Source: Petunia secreta
Lineage: Eukaryota; Streptophyta; Magnoliopsida; Solanales; Solanaceae
Length of the DNA: 64,000 nucleotides
Assembly: GCA_029990175.1 (NCBI GenBank)
Contig: JARKIP010000038.1
Coordinates: forward strand, 26,419,501-26,483,500
Reading direction: 5' to 3'
The position numbers and the translations under genes are program-made. A model generated the notes under the pieces. The model searched no databases and had not been told where the DNA came from. It was given only the letters and a program-made list of their open reading frames with translations. Below are positions 45,955 through 57,670 of the stretch, in pieces (position 1 is the stretch's first letter; each line of letters begins with the position of its first letter).

Positions 45955-47045
45955 TAAAGCAAGTGCGAAGGTATAATGCAAAGCATTATCAACAATCTTG
46001 ACAAATCAACTGGCAAGCCGGTCGGGCATGAAGCAAGGAGGGTCTTGGGGTTGATTGTCAAATAAATCAGCTGGCGAACCGGTCCGGCACGAAGCGAGGA
46101 GGGTCTCGGGACTGACCTGTTAATCTGTTAAGCTAAAAGTAAAGCGGTTTATAATATAAAGCAAGTGCAAAGTCATAATTGAAAGCAAGTGCAAGGCAAT
46201 TTAAACATCTTGACAAATCAACTGGCAAGCCGGTCGGGCACGCAGCAAGGAGGGTCTTGGGGTTGATTGTCAAACAAATCAGCTGGCGAGCCGGTCCGGC
46301 ACGAAGCAAGGAGGGTCTCGGGGCTGACCTGTTAACCTGCTAAGCTAAAAGTAAAGCGGTTCATAATATAAAGCAAGTGCAAAGGCATAATTGAAAGCAA
46401 GTGCAAGGCAATTTAAACATCTTGACGAATCAACTGGCAAGCCGGTCGGGCACGCAGCAAGGAGGGTCTTGGGGTTGATTGTCAAACAAATCAGCTGGCG
46501 AGCCGGTCCGGCACAAAGCAAGGAGGGTCTCGGGGCTGACCTGTTAACCTGCTAAGCTAAAAGTAAAGCGGTTCATAATATAAAGCAAGTGCAAAGGCAT
46601 AATTGAAAGCAAGTGCAAGGCAATTTGAACATCTTGACAAATCAACTGGCAAGCCGGTCGGGCACGCAGCAAGGAGGGTCTTGGGGTTGATTGTCAAACA
46701 AATCAGCTGGCGAACCGGTCCGGCACGAAGCAAGGAGGGTCTCGGGCTGACCTGTTAACCTGCTAAGCTAAAAGTAAAGCGGTTCATAATATAAAGCAAG
46801 TGCAAAGGCATAATTGAAAGCAAGTGCAAGGCAATTTGAACATCTTGACAAATCAACTGGCAAGCCGGTCGGGCACGCAGCAAGGAGGGTCTTGGGGTTG
46901 ATTGTCAAACAAATCAGCTGGCGAACCGGTCCGGCACGAAGCAAGGAGGGTCTCGGGGCTGACCTGTTAACCTGAAAAGTAAAACAAGACGTAATACAAA
47001 GAAAATGCGAAGGCATAATTTAAAGCAAGTGCGACGACATAATTT
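45955..47045. repeat. Tandem array 2: 211-bp units
   Basis: CTTGACAAATCAACTGGCAA-type starts at about 45996, 46209, 46420, 46632 and 46843. Within each unit a segment of about 55 bp is itself doubled: one half has CTGGCAAGCCGGTCGGGCAC with GGGTCTTGGGG, the other CTGGCGAxCCGGTCCGGCAC with GGGTCTCGGG. The rest includes AAAGCAAGTGCAA repeats. Middle units are almost identical. Confidence 0.92.
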
Positions 47046-47330
47046 AAAGCAAGTAAAAGAAAAGCAATGAGGGAATGTAGAGCAATGCAAGAGCCATTTG
47101 GCGAATCAATAGGTGAGATAGTCCAACAAAGGGGATCTTCGTAGCCGGTGGTCAACCTGAAAGAGTAAAGCAAGGCGTTAATTTTAAAGCAAGTGCGAAG
47201 ACATAATTCAAAGCAAGTGCAAAGAAAAGTAGTGCGGGAATGTAGTCAGTGCGATAGCCATTGATAAATCAATTGGCGAGACAATCCGGCAAGGATGGCC
47301 TTGTGCGGATTATAGCCTGAAACAAAGCGA
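47046..47330. repeat. Degenerate end of array 2
   Basis: AAAGCAAGTGCGA(A/C)G(A/G)CATAATT is repeated four or five times, with two weaker copies of the GGCGAxxxxxTCCxxCAA(A/G)G block (47100, 47275). Confidence 0.75.
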
Positions 47331-49786
47331 TGCCCTATTTGGCTTAGTTTTGAAAACACAAAACAAGCCTCGGCTTTATGGCCTATTAGGAATGAAAGTC
47401 ATAGGGGTAGAAATGCCGCCTGTTCGGCAATAACTCATGACAAAGCATAATGCTTTAAGTCATGAAAAGGGCAATGCGACGCAATTTGCAAGGCAACTTT
47501 GAATGCGCGTTCCATAAACTGTTCATCCATAGTGCGAATGATCTTTTCAACGCAAACTTTTATGTTCCTGCTCTCAAAGAAAATTGTTAGTTCTGAGGAG
47601 GGAAGGGGAAACGTTTGATTTGTGCAGACTTCATCCTGATCTTGCTGCTTCTGCTGCTTCCTCGTCTTCATTGGACTTGGATTTGCGAATTGTTTTCAGA
47701 AACTTGGCTCATGAACTCAAATAGCATAGAATTTGAAAGATAGAGGCAAGATAAAATATTTTAATGCAATATAGCGAGTGAAATAAGTATGCAAATGAAG
47801 TCCAAGATGCATTTTGAAAATTTTTGTCTTGACTTAAACTTGTAACATATTTTAAAACAAACTGAACGTCCTTTGTCTTAGACTTTGCACTGTTTGCTTA
47901 ACCGATTTCAAAATTCTTGCCAACTCATCTTTAATAACCAACGCCGCTTCTTGCAAAATTCTGCCCCAGTTATTATCTTCCGCATTCCTAACTCATTTTT
48001 TGCAAAAATTGCCCCAGTTGTCCTTCTTGGGGGAAAATAATAATTTAAATGCTAAAGGGTCGAGCCCGATGTGGGAGCCTACGTATCCCTCCTTGGGAAT
48101 CAGACCGTGCGTAGTTCTGCATCACTGCCTCAACGCCATATACCAACAAATAAAAGCTGCCCCAGTTGAAGTTCCAACAGTAGTGCGATATCCAAAGAGC
48201 GCAGACAATAACTTTCAGTGCATCGCTTTCAAATTGTTCAGTTGTTTTGCCATACATTACAAGCAAAGCTTTGACAAGTTTATCAATTTTAATTTTAAAA
48301 TGGAAACAAATGCAAGCGTAAATAATATAATAAGAATGAGATGCATTTTACTTCAATTTTCATAAATTCAAAATGAGTTGATTCAGATTAACATAAGCTT
48401 TAAATTACAATGCGATTCAGGGCCTCAACCCGAATTAAAAATTGAAAATAATGCTACTAAGTTCAATCGCCAAGTACTTTCAGACAATGCCATTAACTTC
48501 TAGTGCTACATCGTTCACGAACTAGAGCGTCTCCCATCAATCAAATCTCGAATCCCCTTGCATGGTAAATGGTCAGGCACTTCACAAATCCAACATTTGC
48601 TAGAGAAATAAACAAAACAAAGAAACCTCACAAAGGGTAATTAAGATATTTTGCATGTCATTCATAGGATTGCATACAAGCAAGCAACACCTAGTATTTA
48701 ACGCATTTTGAGCAAACAAAGCAAGGCAGGCAATTAACATTTTAACACAGCTCATGCTCTCCACAGAATATGCACAAAATTATAAACCCAAATGCCTAAA
48801 ACCCGAAACAATCCTCCATAGCTTTTGCAAACATCCACACTACTCCAAGCACAACCCCCAATTTCTTTACAACATCCAGGGAGAAATTTCCAACCGCCTC
48901 CACAATACCAGACTGCAAATCACGAAAGGCCAGACTGCAAATCACGAAAGGCGCCAATTGGCCTTTCAAAATAAAACCTCACTGGTCCTCGGCTTTGATC
49001 AAGCCTCTCAGTTTCCTAGGTTTTGCAAGACGCACAGACCTTGTTCATAGGGCTCCTCACTGGTCCTCGGCTTTAATCAAGCCTCTCAGTTTCCTAGGCA
49101 ACCAAGACCGCACTGGTCTTCAAGGAGGGACCTCACTGGTCATTCAAAGACACAGGGGCTTCGCTCTCCTAGTATGCGACAAGCATACTTCAATTTTACA
49201 AAGTTGCAGCTGGATAATCAACATAGGCCTGCACACACGCAAAGCCATTCAGGAGAGGGACCCCACTGATCCTTTTAAAGACACCAGGGGCTTCGCCTCT
49301 TAGATCTCACTACACCAAGCCATCTCCAAAACACAAACCAACCAAATCTGCCGAACTTTCCCCCAAACTAAGGTGTATATGCATGCATGACCTAATCTCC
49401 TTCTAAGAGTGGGCTAACGGTTGAGGCTGATTCAGACCTATGCGGGATAAACCTGACCCCATAAACCAGTAAAACCGGCCATGGCAAAACCAGGCAAACC
49501 ATACCCCAACTAACTTTTGGTGACACGAAAGAAGTTTGAAAGAGTGAGGTAAGGGCAATGCCCTTCCTGCATAGCTACCCGTCAAGCGGGTACCCCGTGA
49601 AGAAATCGAGGAGGTGAAAGAGAATTGACAGGCTCCATGAGGGAGGAAATATGACCGGAACGCAGATTATGGGGTTCAACAGCATGCTTTATAAGGCAAA
49701 CCAAACAAACAGATATAATAAAGCAAATAAATCAGGCATGCTAGTTGCAAACAATTGGAAACCTTTATGGTCAAAACCTTTATTGA
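47331..49786 (-). other. Element E 5' interior, non-coding
   Basis: No gag-pol homology in any frame. Features: minus-strand GGGATACGTAGGCTCCC near 48071-48088, repeated CTGGGGCA motifs (47965, 48010, 48155), and a direct repeat of about 85 bp (48977-49040 and 49050-49102, both with CTCACTGGTCCTCGGCTTT and AAGCCTCTCAGTTTCCTAGG). ORFs of 60-120 codons here are not conserved. Confidence 0.6.
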
Positions 49787-49804
49787 TCCCCAGCGGAGTC
49801 GCCA
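49787..49804 (-). other. Primer-binding site of element E
   Basis: Minus strand TGGCGACTCCGCTGGGGA, three bases after the LTR end (GGGGTTCAACA then GCA). This form is typical of Ogre-type elements, which are described as using a tRNA-Arg primer. Confidence 0.88.
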
Positions 49805-49807
49805 TGC

Positions 49808-50627
49808 TGTTGAACCCCAAAAATTACCCCGAAAAGGATAAATCCCGGAATATCGACAGGATGGGCTAACTCTTTGGAGTTTTTGGAGTCGCCACCCAAT
49901 TTAAGGAAAACAGGGAACCAAATTAACAAATGCGTGCAAAACTCCGTTTTTATAAAAAAAAAAAAAGACGGTCTTTCTTCCAGAGATTCTAAAAGTAAGA
50001 GGTTTTATTAATTTCGGAAGAAGGTTTTTAAGGCACTTCCGAAATTCCGTAAAATACGGTTAATCCGACAGGTTTCCAAATATTTGCAAAATATGCTTTT
50101 CTAGAAAAGTTATCTAAAATAATTAATTGAAATAAAACTTGTTTATGAAAACTATTTTAATTTGCACGCATTTTGCTAATTTGTCCCAGTTTGCAATAAA
50201 TTAAATAACGACTTCAAAAAATAAAAGGATAATGCACATAAAGTAAAGCGATATACCAAGCAATCAAATATTATTGACAAATAGAATAATTCATACATTT
50301 TATTTACATAAATGTCTAAGGAAAGGAATGCGAAGTTAAAGATAGAACCCGTGATATTGATCAACTCGCGGGAGCCTTGGTTTTTCTAAATTTCTAAGTC
50401 TTATTTCTGAATGCTCGAGTCCGACTTCAATCCAAACGACTCCAATGCAACGGAAGTTAGCAAAAAAAAAAAAACGTTCCCGAATTGCTCGTGCCAAGAT
50501 GTACCTCGCAATAAAAATGGGAATTTAAACTAAATTAGTTCAATAATAAAGTGTCACAATTAATAAAGTAACAATAATAAAATAATAATAATAATATAAT
50601 AAATATATATATAATAATAATAATAGA

Positions 50628-50667
<40 letters not shown>

Positions 50668-52419
50668 GAAATATATAATAGTAATAAAATATAATAATAG
50701 TAAAAGGGGTTTGTTTTTGCAAAATTTAGGCTCAGGTGCGTATCGCGCGTCGAATAGAGGCTCGGGATTTGGTACGGTTGCAAACACGGAGCCCGGGCCG
50801 TGTTGCCGTGCCAAAGCACCAAACCCACTACTCTATTCAACTTGTGTAGCATTAAAATGCACTCATCATCGCCTTTTTGCTTAGGGACACGGGACGGGAC
50901 GGTTCAAGCGTAGTATCATGTTCAAAATCAGTCAATAGCATCCGTCAATTCATTTTATTTCCGTCAAATCCTTATGTAGGCCTCAAAATAAATTGTTTTC
51001 ATAGGCCAATTAGCGTAGTATCTGTCCACATCAATAAAGTCCATTAGAGAACAATTATTCCCACAGAATATGGATCAGTTGTCAAAGTATGAATCGACTT
51101 CAACGTGATAATATTTTCAGAGTAGAGCCATTCAAACTCAAAATCCAGTTCCCCACAAAACAAATATCACCAGTCAATAACAGAGCATGGGAGGAGCAAC
51201 ACCAGGCTCATGGCGGCGTCGCTACCAACTCCAATAACCCCTTTTAATTCCAAACACTGCAACTCTGTCACCACCATTTCAATTCAACTCCACCACCACC
51301 GTTTCAATTCAATCATAAATCAACAAGGAGAAAACTGCCTCAATTGAGGCCAACGGGAGAACCAACAAAATCAAAGGGTAAGACATAGAACAAGAAATCA
51401 GTGAGTGCACCACCGGCCAAAATATAACCGGATTCTGGTGAACAAAGCAAACGGAAAACATCAGAGAATCATCCCCAGCAGTGATAATGGTCCAAGACAA
51501 CAAATCCCAGTAAAATAAAGTCATCGTAGATCAGGGAACTAAACACATTCCGGTGAAACAAAGGACAAAGCAAGCAAAACTCAGATTATAGTCGCCGGTC
51601 TGAAACCCGGCTAAACTCCGGTGGAAACAAGCAAACAGAGCAGTAGCCAATGGGATGGAAGAGCAATATGCGATAGTGGAGGATTAGGCTAAACGACAGT
51701 GGTAAGGAGAGAAAACACGAAACAGGAAAAGGAGCGACTGCCGGCGAGGTTTTCCGGCGGAACTCCGGTAAGCCTCGCGGCGTCACTACTACTTTGCTGC
51801 TGTCATTCTCCAACGGTGGTGTCTCATTCCTTCTCGCCTCGTCATTTCCCTCAAAGGGTCTCCCATTTCTGATCTCTTTTTTGCGATTTTCAGTTTCAAC
51901 AAAGGTAAACAAGAGACGGGCTCCGGTGATGGCAGATTCCGGTGGTGGTGTACATATGTGTTTTTGCGTGGGTGTAAATCTGTTTGTGGGAGAGATGAGG
52001 GATTGTGGAGAGAGAGAGCCGTTGGTGAAGGTGTAGAATATATGGGTGTTGCGGCTGATCTTTTCTTTTGAGTGTAGGGTTTTTTTTTTTAAGTAGATGA
52101 AGATGAAAAAATTGTGGGCTAGGGTTTTTGGTTTTATAGTGAGGGGTTTTGGATAAAAGGAAGAATGAATAAATGGGTGTGGGGTTAATGAGATATGGGT
52201 TTTTTTAAAAAATGATCCTAATATAAAATTTAAAACGGATTTAGCCCTTTAATTAAATTAAACAGATAATTATATAGTATGTTGCAAATGAAGGGATAAC
52301 TTGCAATTTTGGTCATTTTCATTTAAAATTAGCTATTTACTTGCAATTTTCAAAATTGAACTTAATTTTAAAATAATTATTCATTTAATTAAAATCCGGG
52401 ACAAAATTGGGTGTCAACA
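49808..52419 (-). repeat. 5' LTR of element E
   Basis: 2,612 bp; transcription start region likely near the minus-strand TATA at 52130-52139. TAA-rich microsatellite at 50577-50703. Confidence 0.92.
52130..52139 (-). promoter_or_regulatory. Candidate TATA box of element E
   Basis: Minus strand CTATAAAACC inside the 5' LTR, about 290 bp from its start, in an otherwise AT-rich stretch. Confidence 0.5.
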
Positions 52420-52700
52420 TAAAGAATAAAATTAAATATAGTATTTGAGAAGAAATATTTAAAATTATTCTTTAAGTTAAATATCTATAACGTGAATTTT
52501 TAAATGTCCTTACTCGTAATTTAACATTCAAAAGTACTTTTTCAAAAGTTTGGCCAAACACAAATTACTACTCAACTATTGACAAAAGTTTTTTTCAAAT
52601 GAGTTGGCCAAACACAAAATATTTTTCTGAAAAGCACTTTAAAAAAAAAAAAACCACTTATCAAAATAAGCAGTTTCTAGAAGCTTGGCCAAACAAGCTC

Positions 52701-53014
52701 ACGAGGCAACAGGAAAGTTTGGAGACATAAGGGGGTAAACTCATAGATCCTTAATTTTCTTACACTCTAAATCTACAAAAGAATATAAAACTGAAAATGA
52801 TTACGAAACATGCATTTAAAATCATAATATTCCAAATAAAAGAGTGTTGAAATTCTAGTATACTAGTAAAAGTTCTAACATAACCAGAAATAATAGAAAA
52901 ATGTGAGATATTACGATAATGAATTACCTACAATGTTCTTACAATCCAAACATCAAGAAGAAGAAAAAATACATCTTGTAAAGAAAATATTATTTGTATT
53001 ATCGAGAAGTACAA
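52701..53014. other. Intergenic DNA, no gene seen
   Basis: AT-rich. No similarity noticed with the corresponding flank of copy 1. Confidence 0.5.
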
Positions 53015-54132
53015 TCGATAAACATTTCTCAATACTATAATTTTGAATTTACTATTCGAAATATATATTTTTTAATTATTCAGTTTCCGCATTTGAGAGA
53101 CAACCAATCCATTTTCAAATAACTCAGAAAATGATTTTATATTTACATAAATAATTCGCAGTTCCATATAACAGTATTTTAAAGTGCGTACGTGGTTTTC
53201 TTTCGACAAGAAATCCTTTTAGATAGGATGATTATATAAATCAAGGTCTGTTTTGCTAAGCACCTATAAATAGAAGTTGACATTGGACGGGTTCGGTGTA
53301 GACTCAGCAACTAATCAATAGTCTTACAATTATCTCTCCCTATCTCACAAGCGAAAATATAATGATGTCACATAGAAGTTTCATCATTCTTTCCACTGTG
53401 GAAAAATGGATATGATGCTTACCTTTAGATTCATCAACTAGAGTACGAAAACTTGTATATAATTACTTGCATCTTGGGGTACTTCTCATTCTCTGCTAAT
53501 AGTAGTCTGCGTATTATAGCATTAACTAATCTATCGGAAACATTTTTCCTTAATATTTAAACATCCTTCAGTTGCCTAGTTACTTTCTTCTATAATTTTC
53601 CCATCGATCCTTAAAATCATTTTCACTTTCTTGCCAAAAAAGAGAAAATTGATGAGCCCATTCTTCAATTCTATAAATTTCTTTTGTAAAGAAGAATGAT
53701 TAAGTCAACACATTTTAAAATTAAATTAGAATTTTAATAAAAAGTCTATTCATCTCCACTTTCAGACGAATCTAGTTAATCTTCTTTTCAAACCAGTTAT
53801 CTTAATAACAATAGTTAAATAATACTCCGTTCTACAAAGATAACATAATTTATCTTGGATCGGAGTTTGAAAAAAGATAGGATAGACATTTGAAACTTGT
53901 GATACGCCATAAATATTTATTAATTTTCTCAATAGGGATAAAATATTAAGTCTAAAATTAATTTTTTTCGTAATTTAGAATTAAAACATCTTTTTAAACG
54001 TAATAATAAGAAAATAATGCCTATTTGTTTTGTCTTTTTAACGAATGGACTCAAGAAGGCCCTTTCTTCGTTTATTCCTTTATGAAAAGTCTCCTTCGTC
54101 CATACCATAATTTAAATTTAAGGCATTCTAAA
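53015..54132 (+). repeat. Segmental duplication, copy 2
   Basis: Diverged copy of 8660-10235 in the same orientation. It ends with GGCCCTTTCTTCGTTTATT and GAAAAGTCTCC(T)TCGTCCATACC, which in copy 1 lie about 100 bp before the C2 start codon. Element F begins at 54138, so any C2 gene belonging to this copy would be beyond F. Confidence 0.8.
53265..53415 (+). promoter_or_regulatory. Conserved TATA box and mini-ORF, copy 2
   Basis: TATAAATA at 53265-53272, then an ATG at 53362 opening 17 codons (MMSHRSFIILS...). The first dozen codons correspond to the mini-ORF at 9023-9067; after that the copies diverge by an indel of about 100 bp. Confidence 0.4.
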
Positions 54133-54137
54133 TAGAC

Positions 54138-55172
54138 TGTTATAATCTACGCACCTCCTAAAGACACTAGAAGGGGGGGTGAATAGTGTCTACCGATTTT
54201 TGTTAGAAGAACCTGGTTCTTCTGACGTAGAACCTAGTTCTTACCTTAGCTTTTATACTACTTCAAACACTGCAACTCACCACCACACACACACAGAAGA
54301 CACAAGGATTTTACGTGGAAAACTCCTTGCTCAAGGGAGAAAAAACCACGACCCACACTCTGGGATTTTAGAACTGAATCCACTAACACAAGAGCAAAGT
54401 TTCTGATTACAAACTCTGTAACCAAGGGGCTACACTCTAGACCCTAAACACTACTCAAAGCTAAACTCTAGCTTTCCAGTAATTACACAAGAGTTCACCT
54501 AATACACATGCTTTTGCAATAAGCCAATAGGTAAAACTATGAATGCTCAACCGACGACAACTTACAACTCAATGAATCTAGACAGAATATCTAGACTCAA
54601 TACACTGCATGCACTCAAGTTGTCTTCTCCAGTTTACTCACGTAGAAAGATGCTAGATTGCCTTTGTATGCTCTCAACTCTCCTTTTGTGAATAACTGAT
54701 TTACGGATGTCTCCACTACTTGCATTTATACGGGTCTTGAAACCCTAGTTGAGTTCTACAAGGAATCCTTTTAATTATAGTAAGTCAGGATTCCTAGTAA
54801 CTCTTTTCCTTGTTGAAGTCCAACTCCTTTTCACACTTCGAAGACACAGCCTGGGCACCGCCTCTTTTAGTCAGACTAGGATGCATATTCATTCATGCGC
54901 CACTACTCTTAGTTCCGCAGGGATTTGCAACCCGTAATTCTTTTCGATCAAGCGTGCCCTTCATTCCAAAGACTAGGTTCTTTGTGGGAACCTCTGAGTC
55001 CTTTCCGTTTGTCATACTTCAAAACCAGCTCTCAACAAATTCCCGCTTTTTGATGATGACAAACAAATGTTGCCCAAGAACTTGAGTACACATAAACCAA
55101 AAACACAAAAAACAAAAATTAACAAGTTCAAGAAAAACTAAACATATGAATTAGGTCACAAACACCCCAACA
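54138..55172 (-). repeat. 3' LTR of element F
   Basis: Minus strand TGTTGGGGTGTTTGTGACC to GATTATAACA. The inner border is firm because of the adjoining purine tract; the outer border is inferred from TG...CA ends and from where homology to the duplicated host region stops. Confidence 0.8.
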
Positions 55173-55193
55173 TTTCCTTCTTCCCCCTTTTGG
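55173..55193 (-). other. Polypurine tract of element F
   Basis: Minus strand AAAAGGGGGAAGAAGGAAA directly before the LTR. Confidence 0.9.
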
Positions 55194-55647
55194 CATCATC
55201 GAAAAGATTCAAATACCTGCAAGAACCTGTCAATACTATCCAGTCTAAAGCACAAGGCAACAAGTCAGTAATAAGAGCAAGCACAAGCAAAAATAAGGGC
55301 CCAGTCAAGAACCACTTAAGCAGGAAACCGTCATTGGCATAAGAAAATTAAAATCATCATCCAGGTTGTGATATCAACACAACCCCATTAATAAGTACAC
55401 AACTGAAAAACAAATTGTCTTAAGCAACCATCACATGCAATCAGGAGAGAATGGGAGGGGATAGAGAACAGGTAGAAAGAGAAGGACAGGACAGGAGGAC
55501 TCAAAGATGAATGTTGAAGTGTTTGACAAGCGCCTCAAGTTGCTTCGTATTCTTGGCCCTTTTCATCACCAGCTCGGCCTCATACTTGTGGCAGTCTATC
55601 TTCAAATGATCAATTTCTTGATCCTTCAACTTCAGCTGTCTGTGGAG
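55194..55647 (-). other. Element F spacer between extra ORF and 3' LTR
   Basis: Non-coding stretch with short purine-rich runs (minus strand, near 55440-55500). The small plus-strand ORF at 55507-55746 is antisense overlap. Confidence 0.5.
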
Positions 55648-57670
55648 CTATGCATTTTCTGTATTAACCTCAAGGACATGAGTCTCCAGCTCCTTCACAG
55701 CATCAATGGCCTCTTCAGGTCCATAGTCCTCACTTTCCTCTGCTAGCTCTTTCTTGGCCTGCATTGGTTTCTTAGAAGCTCTGCTTTCTTTGAAGAAGTC
55801 ACAATTTTTAAGCACATTGTGCCCAAACATTTGATGAATAGTTGGCTTCTTCCCAGCTTCCAGGGGAACCCCAAAGTGTTCAAGTACCTGCTGGAGGATG
55901 TAAGAATGTACAAGGGAGTGTGGCTTTTGATCTGTGTCAGCAATCCTCTTTATATGTCTGATTATCAGCCCAGGCAAATTGATCTTTACCCCCCTGTCCA
56001 GCAAGTCCATGTAAGTCGGGTCCAAAGCACTAGCTTCAAAGTTCCTCTCTCCTCTAGGCAGAAGGAACCTGTGCACAAACTCAAACAGCAACTGGTGTGC
56101 AGGTTCCATCTCCTTCTTATCTACCTTCCTCTCCTTTCTTAGCTTGGGTTTTCCTGAGAACTTCTTGACAACATCCAGAGGAGTGACTCCATCAGTCCTC
56201 TTTGGCCATTTTAATTTTATATACCTGCAATAACCTTCAGCATGTATGTCAAGAATCACTCCAAGCTCAGGTCTCCCAAACTCTATCTCTATTCCCCTCA
56301 CTTTGGTGAACACTCTCCTAGCATTAACTCTGCAATTCGTGTAGAACTCTCTGATCTCATCAACATACAACTTTCTTTCTTTGTTGGCAAACAAACCCAA
56401 CCATCCCTGGTTAGCAATCATTCTCAGCAGTGGATTCATGTGAAATTCCTTCTCATCATGTAGGATGCTGCCAGGCAACACTTGATGCTTAGAGAAGAAA
56501 GTCACCCTATCAGCTTCTTCCTCACTACCTCTCCTTCTTTTTCTGTTCTCAGCTTCACTATCTGTATCAGAGTCACTTGGCTCTGCATAACTTCCAGCAT
56601 CATCACTCTCCTCATGTACTTCCTCAGCTCTCCTTTCTTCTTCTTCCCTCTTCTTTGCCTCTCTATCTCTTATATTTGTCACTGTTCTTTCCAACTTACC
56701 AACCTTCTCCAGCTGTTGCTTCAGAGCAGACCTGGTGCCAACCCTCTTGTCAACAGGCTCATCAACAGTCTTGTCATCACTTTCTCCACTAGCTTCATCA
56801 ACCAGTCTTGTTCTTAACACTGGCTTTCCCCCTTTCACCAGTCTCCTCCTTTTCTCAGGCTCCACTTTATTTTCTTTGACAAACACAACCTCCTCTTCTT
56901 CTTCCTCACCTGCCAGTCTCTCATCCTCTTCACCAAACTTCCTCTTTCTTTTTGGTTCTTCTGCTTTCTTTGTAATCTCTTCCTTTTCAGCTTTTTCTAA
57001 AACAATCTCCTCATTCCCTTCTTCCTCAGAATCTGTCCAATTTAAGTCTGCATCATCAGCCTCAGTGGAATTTGGACAAGCAACAGGCTCTTGAACCAAA
57101 TTCTCTGAGGCTTCAGCAAGACCAAGTCCACCAACTACTGGACTTTCTGGCACAGATTCTTCCTCATTCTTCTCAGTACTACCAACATCTTTACAGGGTT
57201 CCACTTCACTTTCTCTAAGGGTTTCAACACGATCTTGTTCCCTAAGTTGTTCTTTCACTCTTTCTGCAATATTCTTCCTCATTCTTCTTAGTACTACCAA
57301 CTCTTCCCAAAGGCACCTGTAAATCTTTCCTAAGTTCATCCTGTAAATTATCTTGCTCTGCTTCACATGGGTTCCCCCTATCTATTCTGTCATCATGCTC
57401 AACTTCTATAATTTTGTCTAGTCCTGTAACTAGGGTTTCAGTTTCTGTAGTTCCAGGGCTTTTTATGTCTACTAACTCAACAGGAGTAGATGAAATAGGA
57501 TCGGAGATTACCTCTGACGGTGATTGTGATGAACTTGGTGCAATGGGCATAGTAGGTACTGCTCTTGACCTCATCTTCTTAGCCAATTTCTTGTCCCCTT
57601 TTTGAAGAAATTTTGTGCGGGCCCTCGCGATTCTTTATGCGAGAGTGGATGGGGGTGGCCTTTCAGACAT
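55648..57670 (-). pseudogene. Extra ('env-like position') ORF of element F
   Basis: Same strand as pol, between pol and the 3' LTR. ATG at 57670, a stop at its twelfth codon and a frameshift near 57240-57300; the main open part is 572 codons. The first 270 residues of that part are rich in Glu, Lys, Asp and Ser with several basic clusters (KRKRKF, EKRRRLVKG, ENRKRRRG) that could be nuclear signals. The C-terminal half is globular (FFSKHQVLPGS, NQGWLGLFANKERKLYVDEIREFYTN, GVILDIHAEGYCRYIKLKWP) and resembles the 'putative plant transposon protein' family. I see no signal peptide, transmembrane segment or envelope feature, so the env-like label describes position only. Function unknown. Confidence 0.7.

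Larger units (their letters stand above)
41770..52419 (-). mobile_element. Young non-autonomous Ogre-like retrotransposon E
   Basis: 10,650 bp with 2.6-kb LTRs and perfect target duplication TAAAG (41765-41769, 52420-52424). Orientation is minus: the primer site (49787-49804) adjoins the right LTR and the purine tract (44383-44400) adjoins the left. The LTR start TGTTGACACCC, the TGGCGACTCCGCTGGGGA primer site and a repeat-filled 3' region fit Ogre-type Tat elements. The 5.4-kb interior has no gag or pol, so it must be mobilised in trans. I saw only about four substitutions plus homopolymer/microsatellite length changes between the LTRs. Confidence 0.9.
41321..52700 (-). mobile_element. MITE copy 2, split by element E
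   Basis: Left part 41321-41769 and right part 52425-52700 together give about 725 bp related, in reverse orientation, to the MITE at 6092-6828: CTGTTTGGCCAAG at the left, CTTGGCCAAACAAGCTC at the right, with shared AAAAGCACTT, GTTTGGCCAAACACAAATTACTACTCAACTATTGAC-type blocks. Element E sits in the middle with its own TAAAG duplication. No clear target duplication is left for the MITE. Confidence 0.8.

Noticed and set aside
45090..47045. Regular repeats that could suggest a CRISPR-like array
   Set aside because: Units are contiguous tandem repeats without unique spacers, in plant retrotransposon DNA.
56482..57094. Ser/Phe/Leu-rich plus-strand ORFs that look like membrane proteins
   Set aside because: They are antisense shadows of the Glu/Lys-rich extra ORF of element F; the same applies to 29193-29555 against the antisense ORF of A and to 35103-35339 against element D.
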